Assembly (NCBI GenBank): GCA_964036665.1
Contig: OZ038529.1
Span: forward strand, 1,364,001 to 1,428,000
Direction: 5' to 3'
Length of the DNA stretch: 64,000 nucleotides
Source: Gordius sp. MW1
Taxonomy: Eukaryota > Nematomorpha > Gordioida > Gordea > Gordiidae
Positions 32,401 through 45,972 of the stretch are shown here, in pieces. Each line of letters starts with the position of its first letter. Position 1 is the stretch's first letter. Under the pieces are notes generated by a model. That model worked only from the letters and a program-made list of their open reading frames with translations. It was not told where the DNA came from and ran no database searches. The translations under genes were made by a program, and so were the position numbers.

Positions 32401-32655
32401 TGCCCCCCCCATTAGTCACTGCCCTTTCCTAATTAGACACTGCCCCTCCCTAATTAGCCACTGCCCAAATTTTGGATAGTCGAGGACCTTTTTGTTTGCT
32501 CTCAGGAAAATTTTTGGTAGAGACAATTTTTGGATGTCGAGACCTTTTTTTTGCTCGCTGAAAAATTTTTAAATTATTTTTTTGGTGTCAGAAAAAATCT
32601 TATTTTAATTCTGCCCCCCCCCCCCTAATTCAAAACCTGCGTACGCCCATGTTAA
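32401..32655. mobile_element. C-tract MITE-like block (GCCCCCCC...CTGCGTACGCCCATG)
   Basis: It starts TTTTGCCCCCCCC. Repeated CACTGCCC/CTAATTAG motifs follow, then AGTCGAGGACC, a second C-tract and TTCAAAACCTGCGTACGCCCATG. The GTACGCCCATG end is the same class of terminus as in the GGGCGTA MITEs. C-tract lengths vary strongly between units, up to about 19 near 54680. Confidence 0.5.
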
Positions 32656-33380
32656 ATCAAAGTCATTTTTTTGCTTATTTTTCACGTCAATTATTATTAT
32701 AGGACGGTCGTGTCCCCTCCTGCGTGGCTAAATAAATTAAGTGGGCCTGGGCCTTGGACCCTCTTTAACTATTTGTTTAAAAATTTTTGCATAATAAACA
32801 CTTACCAATTATATTTGATATATTCTTAATCTATTGAAATTTATCTATAAAATGATATATATTCTGCTAATACACCCGGGTAAATGGCAAAACAACGTTT
32901 GCCGGTTCATCTAGTGCAAAATAAAATCTAAAGTTAATTTCTATCATAGCACCTTTCACAATATAGAACGCGAATGGCTTAAAAATATAAAAAAGCCACA
33001 TATGTATGAAATATATTTTGACAAATATATGCAAAAGGAAGATTTTATGGATTCAAGATAATTTATATATAACTTTGCCCGTAGAACACAACGTTAAAAC
33101 CTATTTGGACATGAAAGGTTCGCCCGTTTTAGTCAATTTCACATCTTGATCAAGTTGGACGTATTGCAATGTTTGTCGTGTTACTTTTACAAAACACAAG
33201 TATCCAAAGGCCAGTGTCCTAGGCAGGATTGCCTCAAGGGGGGGGGGCGTAGATTTTGTATCAAAAAGTTTCGATTAAACAAAAATAATTTAAATTATAA
33301 ATATTCAATATCTACAATGGGTTTTTGATAAAAAAAACATCAATATTATCTACAATAATAAGTTTGTACATAAAAAAGCA

Positions 33381-33617
33381 TTAACAATTAATTTGTTTAA
33401 ATCGTGACCCAATTGCACCTGTGGTCTTTCTTCCATGAGCGCAATTTGCAAAGAGCTCCTTACAAATTCTCTGTAAACCCAAGCCGGAGCCATTGTTTGA
33501 ATTTGAAATATGCCTTAGTTTTTTAGGCTTAATTGGTCCCCCAATACGAAAAAACCAATTGCCCGAGCTCGGTCCGCTAATTTTTTGATAAGCAAGAAAC
33601 CAGCATGGATCTTTCAC
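33381..33617 (-). other. Conserved 237-bp open block in each unit, function unknown
   Basis: A stop-free frame on the minus strand (start MKDPCWFLAYQKISG) is preserved in the units at 33381-33617, 38431-38667, 50397-50633, 55454-55684 and 59847-60083. The fourth copy has lost six bases in frame. I do not recognise the product. Since the whole unit is conserved, an open frame of 78 codons is weak evidence of coding. It may be a fragment of the retroelement or of a host exon. Confidence 0.25.
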
Positions 33618-33686
33618 AGAGATATTCTTTTATATTTTGCAGCCTTTTAAATGCAATTTTTTTGTTAATTTTATTTAGAGGTTGAG

Positions 33687-34073
33687 TTGTTGGTCAAAGG
33701 AGGGTGCGAGATAGCTACCCACGCCGCACGCTTAGCCCTGGAACACCTCCCTCTGGGTGACTCCTTTCTAAAACTGGATTTTAAAAATGTTTTCAACAGC
33801 GTTCGCCGCACAGCTTTTATTAACGATTTTATCAAGCTATTTCCCCAATACACTAACTACATCATTTTAAGTTACGGGTGCCATTCAATTTTGAAATTTG
33901 AAAAATTCTTCCTTAAATCCGCAGAAAGGATCCAACAAGGCGACTCCCTAGGCCCCCCTTTACTCTGTTTGGTCATAAATCACATAATTAATGAAATTAA
34001 CAAACATTGTAAACTCAGGGTTCAAGCTCGGGAGAGGACAAAAATTTTTATATATTTTTTTAAATTAAATTAA
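33687..34073 (+). pseudogene. Reverse transcriptase fragment, unit 1
   Basis: VKGGCEIATHAARLALEHLP leads into palm motif A, SFLKLDFKNVFNSVRR (catalytic Asp in LDFKN). Motif B follows, ERIQQGDSLGPPLLCLVI. Motif C (YxDD) is missing. The frame runs into a SINE-like insertion at about 34018, which supplies the last twenty or so residues. Upstream finger motifs are also gone. This belongs to the same retroelement as the tail about 0.45 kb downstream. It starts at a TTG, not a real initiation codon, and is non-functional. Confidence 0.8.
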
Positions 34074-34410
34074 TATTTTGTTCTTGTTAATATCATTGAT
34101 AATATGAATTTATGACCGTCCGCTGGCTACTGACCAATGAAAAAAATGACCATTGGCCAAATAAGTCGAAATTTTTATGAAACTGGCCGGGAAATGTCCG
34201 ATATTTTTAAAATGAAAAGGTATTTTAGGAACCGGAAAAGGTTATTTTACCCCTGGCCGCCCTGGGCACCTACGGGTAAAGTTTCGAGCGAATCGGGCGG
34301 GTAGTTTTAGAATTTAGCCCTTATTTAAAACTAAAAGGAATTTTTATTTTAATTTTTTTTTCTTTAAAATTTAATTAATATTATGTTCTTGTTAATACCA
34401 TTAATCTCTC
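34018..34410 (+). mobile_element. SINE-like insertion between the reverse transcriptase and tail fragments
   Basis: GGGTTCAAGCTCGGGAGAGGAC corresponds to the box B head GGGTTCGAATCCCAGAGAGGCC at 24062. TTGTTCTTGTTAATATCATTG, GACCGTCCGCTGG and ATGACCATTGGCC follow, as in the 23.6-24.3 kb repeats. A second part holds GGCACCTACGGGTAAAG and GAGCGAATCGGGCGGGTAG. TAATATTxTGTTCTTGTTAATA occurs at both 34071 and 34379. This suggests a duplication or two nested copies. The same arrangement is in every unit. Confidence 0.55.
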
Positions 34411-34515
34411 AAACATATAATATAATTTACACACGAGGACAAAACTGTTTTTTGTGACTATGTTGGATGCTGCTGAAAACAATCTCTCGGCAGGGTTAGT
34501 CCCGACGGAGCTTCT

Positions 34516-34749
34516 TTGATCCCCTGGGAGGATGGTAAGTTCCTAGCATGGGACTTTACCTGCATCGATATCTTTGCGCCAACTAATAATAATTATAACC
34601 CACTTTCTTGTGCCGAAGATCGTAAAACACTCAAATACCGAGCCAATGCTCATTCTAAGATTTTTATTCCAATAGTAGCTTCCGGTTCGGCTACTCTTGG
34701 CAAAAAAGCATTAGCACTTTTTAAATCGATAGGAAACAGATCCCCCTAA
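34516..34749 (+). pseudogene. Retroelement C-terminal tail, unit 2
   Basis: As in unit 1, but with Glu (CAEDRK) and with upstream sequence retained. In the tail frame the upstream codons read SPDGASLIPW, giving the PDG element of the motif. A TC insertion (CTCTCGG versus CTCGG) breaks the frame further 5'. Confidence 0.65.
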
Positions 34750-37700
34750 GCTAAATACTCACCCCGCTTTATTTTACGCCAAAAAATCGGCATTTTGATA
34801 TCTAAATATAATTACAAATGTTTATCTGACACATGGCCCGTGTTGGCTATTGACGAATGTGATGAATAATTTTTTTTATTTATAATATTATTTTAAGCTC
34901 CTTTATTGTATCGTGTATCAATTTTAAAGAATAAAAGCATTTTAACATTAAATAAATTTATGAATAGATGTATGCAATTAAGGACCATCCATCGATACAT
35001 ATGTATGAACCATACATCTATACATACGTATGATCCATCCATCCATACATATGTATGAACCATACATCTATACATACGTATGATCCATCCATCCATAGGT
35101 ACGTATGATCCATACTCACATACATCTGTTCATAATTACATGTGTTCTGTAGATATGTTTATCTCCCCACGGAGAGCCACCTGCCGGACCATTTCAGGAT
35201 ATATCTCAACATTAGATGGCGTGGTAATTGTGGTTATATTTAAAGAATAAATCTTAAAATCAATTTTCTTCTTTTCGTGTTTTTTCTTCGGAATGCAGAG
35301 ACAGCTTCCCACTATAAAAATAAATTTTATAAACAAGTTATCATATCATATTAATTTAATTTGCAAGAAACATTTATAAAATTTAAATTACTGTAGTTTA
35401 TATTAGTGATAAGAATCAGCTAGTATATTCTATTTTCAAGTTGATTGTTAAAAAAATGGAAAAATGCTAATGTCAATTAATAAAAATGAAACTATGTTTG
35501 TGTTTGTGTGTATGTGTGTTTGATTGTTTGTATGCCACCACCAAATTTGGAAAACTACCAGACCTATTTGGCTCAAAATTTTACAGTTTATTTCCCATTC
35601 ACCGGAGCATGTTTTAAGATTTGTTCGAGCCAAATCGGTCCAGTAGCTTTTTAGGGGTCAAGTTTTTTTGTTTTATACGTTGTTTTATACGTTTTGGCAC
35701 TTAATAAAGACGTCATATGACGTATAATTAGTGATGGTAATTTGCTCCAGTGAGCATTGCTCACTGTAAGCTCTGTCCCCTCACAAGCACTGTGTATCCT
35801 ACTCTACTCATGAGTAGGATACAGTATCAGATGAAAATGCTCGAGAGGCGAAAAGATAGTAGCAAAAAGTAACTCATGTATAGAGCTGTGTGCCTGAGCA
35901 GCATTATAAGTTAACTAACAGTTTAATATGAGCAAATGCTATGAGCAAGCACTGCTCATAGCATCTCATATCACATTATAATGAGTTGTTTTGTTTTAAT
36001 ACATTCTGTTGTTCAACAATAACATGGCTATTTGCATAGGCGTAAGTAGGATTTCCTCAAAGGGGGGGGGGGGGGGTATAAAATTTGTAAGATCAAATTT
36101 TTTGTAACGATTTTTTTGAGTTCTAAATGTTTTGTTTCCTAAAAGTTTAAAGTGATATTGGCGTAAAAATAATAAAATACAAAATAAAATTCCAACAAAT
36201 ATTTTTTTATAAATATACAATGTAAAAATTATATAAATTAAAAATCATGGGAGGGGTTCTAATCGGAAAACCACCCCTCCCTATGCCAATGGCTATTTGT
36301 TATGGATTAATATTTTTTAAGGCTAATTTATTTTGCAATTTTATTTATATATGGCTAAAATATATTTTGAAATCAAAATTTATTTTTTATACATGTAAAA
36401 TTTATTTAATTATAAATTTTTGAATTTTCTGTCTCACCCAGATGGTAATAATTTTTTTGACAATTTTAATATGGTTTAACTTTATATTTTATCGTTTTTA
36501 AGAAAAGGTGTAAATGTTTTAATTATATTAAAGGCTCGAACTCATTTTTTCTGGATTTTCATTATATATATCTAAAATGATTTTTAAGATTTATTTTTTA
36601 TAAATGGCGAAATTATGTTTTATTGTTTAAATAATTATTTTGACATTTTTAATATGACTTAATGTTTCTAAATTTATATTTAATAATATTTTTAGTTCAG
36701 GTCGCAATGCAAGGTTTTATAAAAGGTGGGAAATTTCGCATAAGACATAAGTAATTAACACATTTGCTGAGCAGATTAATTGCGATATGTCACATAATTA
36801 ATTAACACATGCGTTGAGCAAAATGGACAAGCAACTTGCTATCAGCAATTGCTCCTACAAAACTACTTTTATTTAAAGTTGCAAACAAGCTAACATTTTT
36901 ACTGCTTGAGCTTGTATTTGCTGTTACAACTTAACTCCTCAAGCATTTTACCCCTCTTGATGACAAAGCTTATGCGTCCGAGCACATATGCTAGATATGT
37001 GTTTACGTCCAAGTCAGAGCAAAACAGCAACTTTACAACTATACGTATAATATATGAAGCTTAAATGTTTTATTGCTGCATAAAAATTTTCTTTCATATT
37101 AAATCAGGCTAGACCCGTTACAATATGAATGAACCAGAGGAATATAAACATTAGATTCTACAAAGTATTTTATGTCATGGTTATGCGTTTATTTTGTAGA
37201 AGAAACTTAAATTACATTTAAAACTCAGTGACATTTCTTTAAGGCTTATGCTAAGCTTTATCATAAATAAATTGCATAGCAATTAATAAGTATTAATATG
37301 CTCTTCCCCAATTAATTACATATATGCTTTTTATTCCATATCATAAAAGAAGCTTTTCCGTGTAAATTATATTATTGGATAAACTTATTTGGGTAATAAA
37401 AAAAATTTTCAATACAAAAACCCTTAAAAATTAAAAAAAAAATTATGTTTTGCCCCCCCCCCAATTAGTCACTGCCCTTTCCTAATTAGACTCTGCCCCT
37501 CCCTAATTAGCCACTGCCCAAATTTTGGATAGTCGAGGACCTTTTTTTTTGCTCTCAGGAAAATTTTTGGTAGGGACAATTTTTGGATGTCGAGACCTTT
37601 TTTTTGCTCGCTGAAAAATTTTTAAATTATTTTTTTGGTGTCAGAAAAAATCTTATTTTAATTCTGCCCCCCCCCTAATTCAAAACCTGCGTACGCCCAT

Positions 37701-38736
37701 GTTAAATCAAAGTCATTTTTTTGCTTATTTTTCACGTCAATTATTATTATAGGACGGTCGTGTCCCCTCCTGCGTGGCTAAATAAATTAAGTGGGCCTGG
37801 GCCTTGGACCCTCTTTAACTATTTGTTTAAAAATTTTTGCATAATAAACACTTACCAATTATATTTGATATATTCTTAATCTATTGAAATTTATCTATAA
37901 AATGATATATATTCTGCTAATACACCCGGGTAAATGGCAAAACAACGTTTGCCGGTTCATCTAGTGCAAAATAAAATCTAAAGTTAATTTCTATCATAGC
38001 ACCTTTCACAATATAGAACGCGAATGGCTTAAAAATATAAAAAAGCCACATATGTATGAAATATATTTTGACAAATATATGCAAAAGGAAGATTTTATGG
38101 ATTCAAGATAATTTATATATAACTTTGCCCGTAGAACACAACGTTAAAACCTATTTGGACATGAAAGGTTCGCCCGTTTTAGTCAATTTCACATCTTGAT
38201 CAAGTTGGACGTATTGCAATGTTTGTCGTGTTACTTTTACAAAACACAAGTATCCAAAGGCCAGTGTCCTAGGCAGGATTGCCTCAAGGGGGGGGGGCGT
38301 AGATTTTGTATCAAAAAGTTTCGATTAAACAAAAATAATTTAAATTATATATATTCAATATCTACAATGGGTTTTTGATAAAAAAAACATCAATATTATC
38401 TACAATAATAAGTTTGTACATAAAAAAGCATTAACAATTAATTTGTTTAAATCGTGACCCAATTGCACCTGTGGTCTTTCTTCCATGAGCGCAATTTGCA
38501 AAGAGCTCCTTACAAATTCTCTGTAAACCCAAGCCGGAGCCATTGTTTGAATTTGAAATATGCCTTAGTTTTTTAGGCTTAATTGGTCCCCCAATACGAA
38601 AAAACCAATTGCCCGAGCTCGGTCCGCTAATTTTTTGATAAGCAAGAAACCAGCATGGATCTTTCACAGAGATATTCTTTTATATTTTGCAGCCTTTTAA
38701 ATGCAATTTTTTTGTTAATTTTATTTAGAGGTTGAG

Positions 38737-39123
38737 TTGTTGGTCAAAGGAGGGTGCGAGATAGCTACCCACGCCGCACGCTTAGCCCTGGAACACCTCC
38801 CTCTGGGTGACTCCTTTCTAAAACTGGATTTTAAAAATGTTTTCAACAGCGTTCGCCGCACAGCTTTTATTAACGATTTTATCAAGCTATTTCCCCAATA
38901 CACTAACTACATCATTTTAAGTTACGGGTGCCATTCAATTTTGAAATTTGAAAAATTCTTCCTTAAATCCGCAGAAAGGATCCAACAAGGCGACTCCCTA
39001 GGCCCCCCTTTACTCTGTTTGGTCATAAATCACATAATTAATGAAATTAACAAACATTGTAAACTCAGGGTTCAAGCTCGGGAGAGGACAAAAATTTTTA
39101 TATATTTTTTTAAATTAAATTAA
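38737..39123 (+). pseudogene. Reverse transcriptase fragment, unit 2
   Basis: Same protein sequence as the 33687-34073 copy, with LDFKN and QQGDSLGPP and the same SINE truncation. Confidence 0.8.
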
Positions 39124-39565
39124 TATTTTGTTCTTGTTAATATCATTGATAATATGAATTTATGACCGTCCGCTGGCTACTGACCAATGAAAAAAATGAC
39201 CATTGGCCAAATAAGTCGAAATTTTTATGAAACTGGCCGGGAAATGTCCGATATTTTTAAAATGAAAAGGTATTTTAGGAACCGGAAAAGGTTATTTTAC
39301 CCCTGGCCGCCCTGGGCACCTACGGGTAAAGTTTCGAGCGAATCGGGCGGGTAGTTTTAGAATTTAGCCCTTATTTAAAACTAAAAGGAATTTTTATTTT
39401 AATTTTTTTTTCTTTAAAATTTAATTAATATTATGTTCTTGTTAATACCATTAATCTCTCAAACATATAATATAATTTACACACGAGGACAAAACTGTTT
39501 TTTGTGACTATGTTGGATGCTGCTGAAAACAATCTCTCGGCAGGGTTAGTCCCGACGGAGCTTCT

Positions 39566-39799
39566 TTGATCCCCTGGGAGGATGGTAAGTTCCTAGCATG
39601 GGACTTTACCTGCATCGATATCTTTGCGCCAACTAATAATAATTATAACCCACTTTCTTGTGCCGAAGATCGTAAAACACTCAAATACCGAGCCAATGCT
39701 CATTCTAAGATTTTTATTCCAATAGTAGCTTCCGGTTGGGCTACTCTTGGCAAAAAAGCATTAGCACTTTTTAAATCGATAGGAAACAGATCCCCCTAA
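39566..39799 (+). pseudogene. Retroelement C-terminal tail, unit 3
   Basis: Same as unit 2 except one Ser to Trp change (ASGWATLG), which replaces a residue kept in all other copies. Confidence 0.65.
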
Positions 39800-40198
39800 G
39801 CTAAATACTCACCCAGCTTTATTTTACGCCAAAAAATCGGCATTTTGATATCTAAATATAATTACAAATGTTTATCTGACACATGGCCCGTGTTGGCTAT
39901 TGACGAATGTGATGAATAATTTTTTTTATTTATAATATTATTTTAAGCTCCTTTATTGTATCGTGTATCAATTTTAAAGAATAAAAGCATTTTAACATTA
40001 AATAAATTTATGAATAGATGTATGCAATTAAGGACCATCCATCGATACATATGTATGAACCATACATCTATACATACGTATGATCCATCCATCCATACAT
40101 ATGTATGAACCATACATCTATACATACGTATGATCCATCCATCCATAGGTACGTATGATCCATACTCACATACATCTATTCATAATTACATGTGTTCT

Positions 40199-42677
40199 TG
40201 TTGTAGTCGCTGACTACATTATGAGTAGAAAGCACAGCTGCGCTTGCAAGAGAGTACGGGAAATGTATGCTCTTTGTGGAGAATGTTGTATCATGGCACA
40301 CTCACACAAACCCCCCCCCCCCCTCATCTTAGTTTGCATATTTAGAAAAGTCTGTATACGCGTAGTCCCTCTCCTCCTCCCCATTGCTCTTACGCATTTT
40401 AACTCGGATCTATATACAGACGCGTAGATATACATGTAAATATCCATACGCGCGTTATTATTTGTTAATTATTGTCTTTGTTCGTATAGAACAGAGGTAG
40501 TTTTTGCTTTTTTCATTTTTAGATATAAATAATTTCGCTTCACTAATTCGCGCGGTTACTTGGGATTAATTATTATTGAAATAAATTCATAAAACATAAA
40601 TTAAAGTTAAGGTAAGTAAAATATCCAATAACATGATAACTTAAATCTTAATCATGATAATTGTTAAAACTTAATTCTTTTACCTTTTCTAACATTAATA
40701 ATTGATTTAAAGAGATACCTTTCATATTCTTTTTATCACTTTCTTACAATGGTGATAGCGGAAAACCGATACTTAATTTTAATCTTATGTTTGATACTAA
40801 AATAAGTAAATAAATTATGTCTTAAAACTTTTATAAGAAAGATGATAGTGGTTAATGAGTTTGGTATTTTGAAATTTAAATTTAAACGTAAATTTTAGGG
40901 TAATATGTGATTTAATGAAATGAGTTTGGTAGTTTGAAATTTTATAATTAGTACTTAAGTCCCAATATAATCGCGCGAAGGTAATCATTTTTTATAATGC
41001 ATGTTTTATTCCTTCAAATTTTTTCGCTTTTGCTTTTCTCGCATGGAATTTATTTAATATTTTTTAAATATGATTGACGCGCATGTGACCGTCAATGCTA
41101 TCCGTCATTGTCCTTAATTGATCAGCTGGTATCTGACAGTGCGAAATAGAGCGCCGAGAGTATGTAATTCCGGTGCTGTAGAACGCTATTGCAGTTCTGG
41201 AAAATTCTGTCGGTACCTGCTGGTGGACAAGATGACGCGGTGGTATTTAACGTGTAGAACGAGGTTTCGGATATGCATGAGCGCACGTATAGCCAGAAGC
41301 GAATTAATTAGTTTTTCGACGTAAATCGTCGGTACACTTTCGGGTGTGGCGCCTACGGGTGCGACGTCTACGGACGTGTTTAATTAATTCGGAGGCTTAT
41401 TGCCTGTTATGACCTGTTTTTTTGGCTTTATGCCCTATCACCTTTATATTAGGTTTGATGAGGTCGAGTTTTCTGGGTGGGCAAATTGCCCGTGCGCATG
41501 ATTGATTAATTTGTTGGAGTTAATTACCTCGCATGTGCGAAGGGAAGTTAATACCATCGTTGTCAGGTCCAAGGTTACCGTTATGGAGTTCATAGCTCCC
41601 AGGTGATTATGGTAGGCGGAGTTGCATTTATGCGAGATACGCCTGATGACAGTTTTTTTACACTTAGTGATGTCGCTGGTGCCTATGTCGGCGCCGATAG
41701 CTGATATGTGGTATAGCGACGTCACCTATAATTTACCGGAGATATCGTACGCTTTGGTCGAGAGGCTAGCGGCTCTTATAGAGGAGCGGCCTGGACGACT
41801 TAGAGTGACGAAGATGTTTCTGTCTTGCTAGTATGGGGGAAAATCAAAGAAACAATTGGGGTGAAGTATCCTATCCCGAACCCAACAACGCCCGAACAAC
41901 GCTCGGATACATTGACAAAACTCTCTCCCCCTAGCAAGCTTGAAGGGTATGGTGCGTTTGCGTTTCAATTTTTACGGTCAACGACGAAATTAAATCGAGA
42001 AGACCAATCAAGACCGAACAGGAAAACGAGCCTGGTAATGTTCAATACAAATCGAGGTCAACAACTCAAGTTCGACGACAGGGCTTAGAAGTTAACGATC
42101 AGGTCGGTGGAGGTTATCGTGAAGGGTATGGTGTTGTAGTCGCTGACTACATTATGAGTAGAAAGCACAGCTGCGCTTGCAAGAGAGTACGGGAAATGTA
42201 TGCTCTTTGTGGAGAATGTTGTATCATGGCACACTCACACAAACCCCCCCCCTCATCTTAGTTTGCATATTTAGAAAAGTCTGTATACGCGTAGTCCCTC
42301 TCCTCCTCCCCATTGCTCTTACGCATTTTAACTCGGATCTATATACAGACGCGTAGATATACATGTAAATATCCATACGCGCGTTATTATTTGTTAATTA
42401 TTGTCTTTGTTCGTATAGAACAGAGGTAGTTTTTGCTTTTTTCATTTTTAGATATAAATAATTTCGCTTCACTAATTCGCGCGGTTACTTGGGATTAATT
42501 ATTATTGAAATAAATTCATAAAACATAAATTAAAGTTAAGGTAAGTAAAATATCCAATAACATGATAACTTAAATCTTAATCATGATAATTGTTAAAACT
42601 TAATTCTTTTACCTTTTCTAACATTAATAATTGATTTAAAGAGATACCTTTCATATTCTTTTTATCACTTTCTTACA
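40199..42677 (+). mobile_element. Small LTR-type element with ~550-bp LTRs
   Basis: Direct repeats 40199-40748 and 42132-42677 begin TGTTGTAGTCGC and end CTTTCTTACA (TG...CA). They differ mainly in C-tract length. After the first LTR and one base comes TGGTGATAGCGG (40750), placed like a primer site. I could not match its tRNA. AATAAA lies at 40580. The 1383-bp internal region has only short frames (for example 41825-42088) with no Gag, protease or reverse transcriptase motifs. It is thus a non-autonomous, TRIM/LARD-like element. The second repeat is followed by ATGG, the same four bases that follow the first. Confidence 0.7.
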
Positions 42678-42832
42678 ATGGATTTATATCTAAAATGAAA
42701 AGGGAAAAACTACATCTGTTCCGTAGTCCCTCTCCCCTTCCCCATTGCTCTTACGCATTTTAACTCGGATCTATATACAGACGCGTAGATATACATGTAA
42801 ATATCCATACGCGCGTTATTATTTGTTAATTA
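42678..42832. other. Patchwork of LTR fragments at the turn of the inverted structure
   Basis: TTATATCTAAAATGAAAAGGG (42684 on) is an inverted scrap of the LTR. CGTAGTCCCTCTCC to ATTTGTTAATTA is a forward scrap matching 40360-40463. The inverted LTR C then starts at 42833. Joins fall at very short shared sequences. Confidence 0.7.
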
Positions 42833-44750
42833 TAAGAAAGTGATAAAAAGAATATGAAAGGTATCTCTTTAAATTAATTATTAATGTTAGAAAAGGTAAA
42901 AGAATTAAGTTTTAACAATTATCATGATTAAGATTTAAGTTATCATGTTATTGGATATTTTACTTACCTTAACTTTAATTTATGTTTTATGAATTTATTT
43001 CAATAATAATTAATCCCAAGTAACCGCGCGAATTAGTGAAGCGAAATTATTTATATCTAAAAATGAAAAAAGCAAAAACTACCTCTGTTCTATACGAACA
43101 AAGACAATAATTAACCAATAATAACACGCGTATGGATATTTACATGTATGTCTACGCGTCTGTATATAGATCCGAGTTAAAATGCGTAAGAGCAATGGGG
43201 AGGGGGAGAGGGACTACGCGTATACAGACTTTAATAAATATGCAAACTAAGATGAGGGGGGGGGGGGGGTTTTGTGTGAGTGTGCCATGATACAACATTC
43301 TTCACAAAGAGCATACATTTCCCGTACTCTCTTGCAAGCGCAGCTGTGCTTTCTACTCATAATGTAGTCAGCGACTACAACACCATACCCTTCACGATAA
43401 CCTCCACCGACCTGATCGTCTAAGCCCTGTCGTCGAATTTGAGTTGTTGACCTCGATTTGTATTGAACATTACCAGGATCGTTTTCCTGTTCGGTCTTGA
43501 TTGGTCTTCTCGATTTAGTTTCGTCGTTGACCGTAAAAATTGAAACGCAAACGCACCATACCCTTCAAGCTTGCTAGGGGGAGAGCGTTTTGTCCAGAGC
43601 ATCTGAGCGTCGTTGGGTTCGGGATAGGATACTTCACCCCGATTGTTTCTTTGATTTTCCCCCATACGAGCAAGACAGAAACATCTTGTCACTCTAAGTC
43701 TTCCAGGCCGCTCCTCTATAAGAGCCGCTAGCCTCTCGACCAAAGCGTACGATATCTCCGGTAAATTATAGGTGACGTCGCTATACCCCATATCAGCAAT
43801 TGGCGCCGACATAGGCACCAGCGACTGTCAAAAAATGTCATCAGGCGTATCTCGCATAAAATGCAACTCCGCCTACCATAATCACCTGGGAGCTATGAAC
43901 TCCATAACGGTAACCTTGGACCTGACAACGATGGTATTAACTTCCCTTCGCACATGCGAGGTAATTAACTCCAACAAATTAATCAATCATGCGCACGGGC
44001 AATTTGCCCACCCAGAAAACTCGACCTCATCAAACCTAATATAAAGGTGATAGGGCATAAAGCCAAAAAAACAGGTCATAACAGGCAATAAGCCTCCGAA
44101 TTAATTAAACACGTCCGTAGACGTCGCACCCGTAGGCGCCACACCCGAAAGTGTACCGACGATTTACGTCGAAAAACTAATTAATTCGCTTCTGGCTATA
44201 CGTGCGCTCATGCATATCCGAAACCTCGTTCTACACGTTAAATACCACCGCGTCATCTTGTCCACCAGCAGGTACCGACAGAATTTTCCAGAACTGCAAT
44301 AGCGTTCTACAGCACCGGAATTACATACTCTCGGCGCTCTATTTCGCACTGTCAGATACCAGCTGATCAATTAAGGACAATGACGGATAGCGATTGACGG
44401 TCACATGCGCGTCAATCATATTTAAAAAATATTAAATAAATTCCATGCGAAAAAAGCAAAAGCGAAAAATTTGAAGGAATAAAACATGCATTATAAAAAA
44501 TGATTACCTTCGCGCGATTATATTGGGACTTAAGTACTAATTATAAAATTTCAAACTACCAAACTCATTTCATTAAATCACATATTACCCTAAAATTTAC
44601 GTTTAAATTTAAATTTCAAAATACCAAACTCATTAACAATTATCATCTTTCTTATAAAAGTTTTAAGACATAATTTATTTACTTATTTTAGTATCAAACA
44701 TAAGATTAAAATTAAGTATCGGTTTTCCGCTATCACCATTGTAAGAAAGT
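42833..44750 (-). mobile_element. Inverted copy of the LTR element (LTR C plus internal region)
   Basis: On the minus strand the internal region (44739 down to 43383) begins with TGGTGATAGCGG and continues into LTR C (43382-42833). The 5' LTR is reduced to 11 bp at 44740-44750, where repeat N begins. Compared with the forward copy there are many substitutions and small indels, for example around 43595-43620 and 43800-43840. The 132-codon frame at 43420-43818 is longer than its forward counterpart. I recognise no domain in it. Confidence 0.7.
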
Positions 44751-45312
44751 ATTTTCATATCTTTAAAAAAAGGGGATATAAGATATGAATAAAAATGATT
44801 TGAAGGAAGGGGGAATTATCATTGCTAGAATTGGGGGAAATATTGGTCCCTAAGTGTAAACCTTGTCCCCCCCAAAAGGGGGACTCACCATTTAATTCTT
44901 TCTTTAGGTCTTTTATGTATTTTATTTATCTCCAAGAATAAATTTATTAATGAATAAAATCACGCAACTCTCGAGTATGTAAAAATCAAAGATCCGTATT
45001 GATAGAAATAACAAATACGTATAAGCGCGTCGGGGGGGGGGGATAACATACGCGTACTAGAAATTAAATGTAAAGGAATAAAGTTCTATGTATATATTCA
45101 GTACACAGATGTTACAATCAATTAACCTTTTGTGTCAGGGGGCATGGGGGAAAGAAAAAGTAACATACGTACCACGTATAGTGAGCGGCGGCGTTTCTTT
45201 TTATAAAAGAACAGGGGGGGGGGAAGATATCCTCGTATCTCCGGATACGATACCTTGCGGTTTTCCAAAAAAAATTAGGACCAGGGGTGGATAAAAGAAT
45301 AATTGATATCAT
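44751..45312. repeat. Direct repeat N, copy 1
   Basis: 562 bp starting ATTTTCATATCTTTAAAAA and ending AATTGATATCAT, repeated at 45973-46533. It includes GCGCGTC plus a ten-G tract, CCCCCCAAAAGGGGGGAC-like sequence and ACAGGGGGGGG. The pair could be LTRs of another small element (the minus strand would begin TGATATCAATTATTC), but its ends are not TG...CA and no coding region lies between. Confidence 0.8.
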
Positions 45313-45972
45313 GCAATCGGATGGTTTTTATCACCAACGTTCTAATTATGGGTTTACATGATATTAATAGTAACAATATCAAAAATATTATACTAACTAT
45401 CCAAAAATTATTATATACGACATGTGTATCCTTCAAAGCAATCACGTGGTCTCTTCTTTTGAAAAATTAAGTATTCATGGCCAACGGGATGTAATTATAA
45501 ATACCTCATCTATGGCTTGTGGGAATACTCCTGGAATAATCCAATAATATCTTCCCCGCTCTATAGGTAACTGAATCCCGGCTCTATGAATTTCTTTTTA
45601 TTGGATAATTCTGTTATTGTCGTTCTGAAATCCATCTAAAATGAGGAATTCTCAGCATTTTAATATGCCTTTACCTCCATACATGAGGAACTCTTGCCCT
45701 CATCTGAAAATTAAGGAGACTCCTGCTGCCTTAACAATTATGGATGTCTCAGACCCGACCTGAATTTTCCATGTACCAGTTTTCAATAAGTTTTTGAAGC
45801 AATTAGTCGATAATTCATGCATTGGGTAGGGGTGATTTGTTTCGAATAACTTCTAAATCACTTTCAATCCTGTTTTCTTTACCTTGAGGAAATTTATATT
45901 TGTGCAGGATGCGATTGGGGTATGATGAATAGGAATATACGAGGGTGGGATTTTTTTTATCTTCTGGACACC
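45313..45972. other. 660-bp segment between the N repeats
   Basis: Single-copy within the window. Short stop-free runs on the minus strand have no recognisable motif. No gene is called. Confidence 0.5.
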
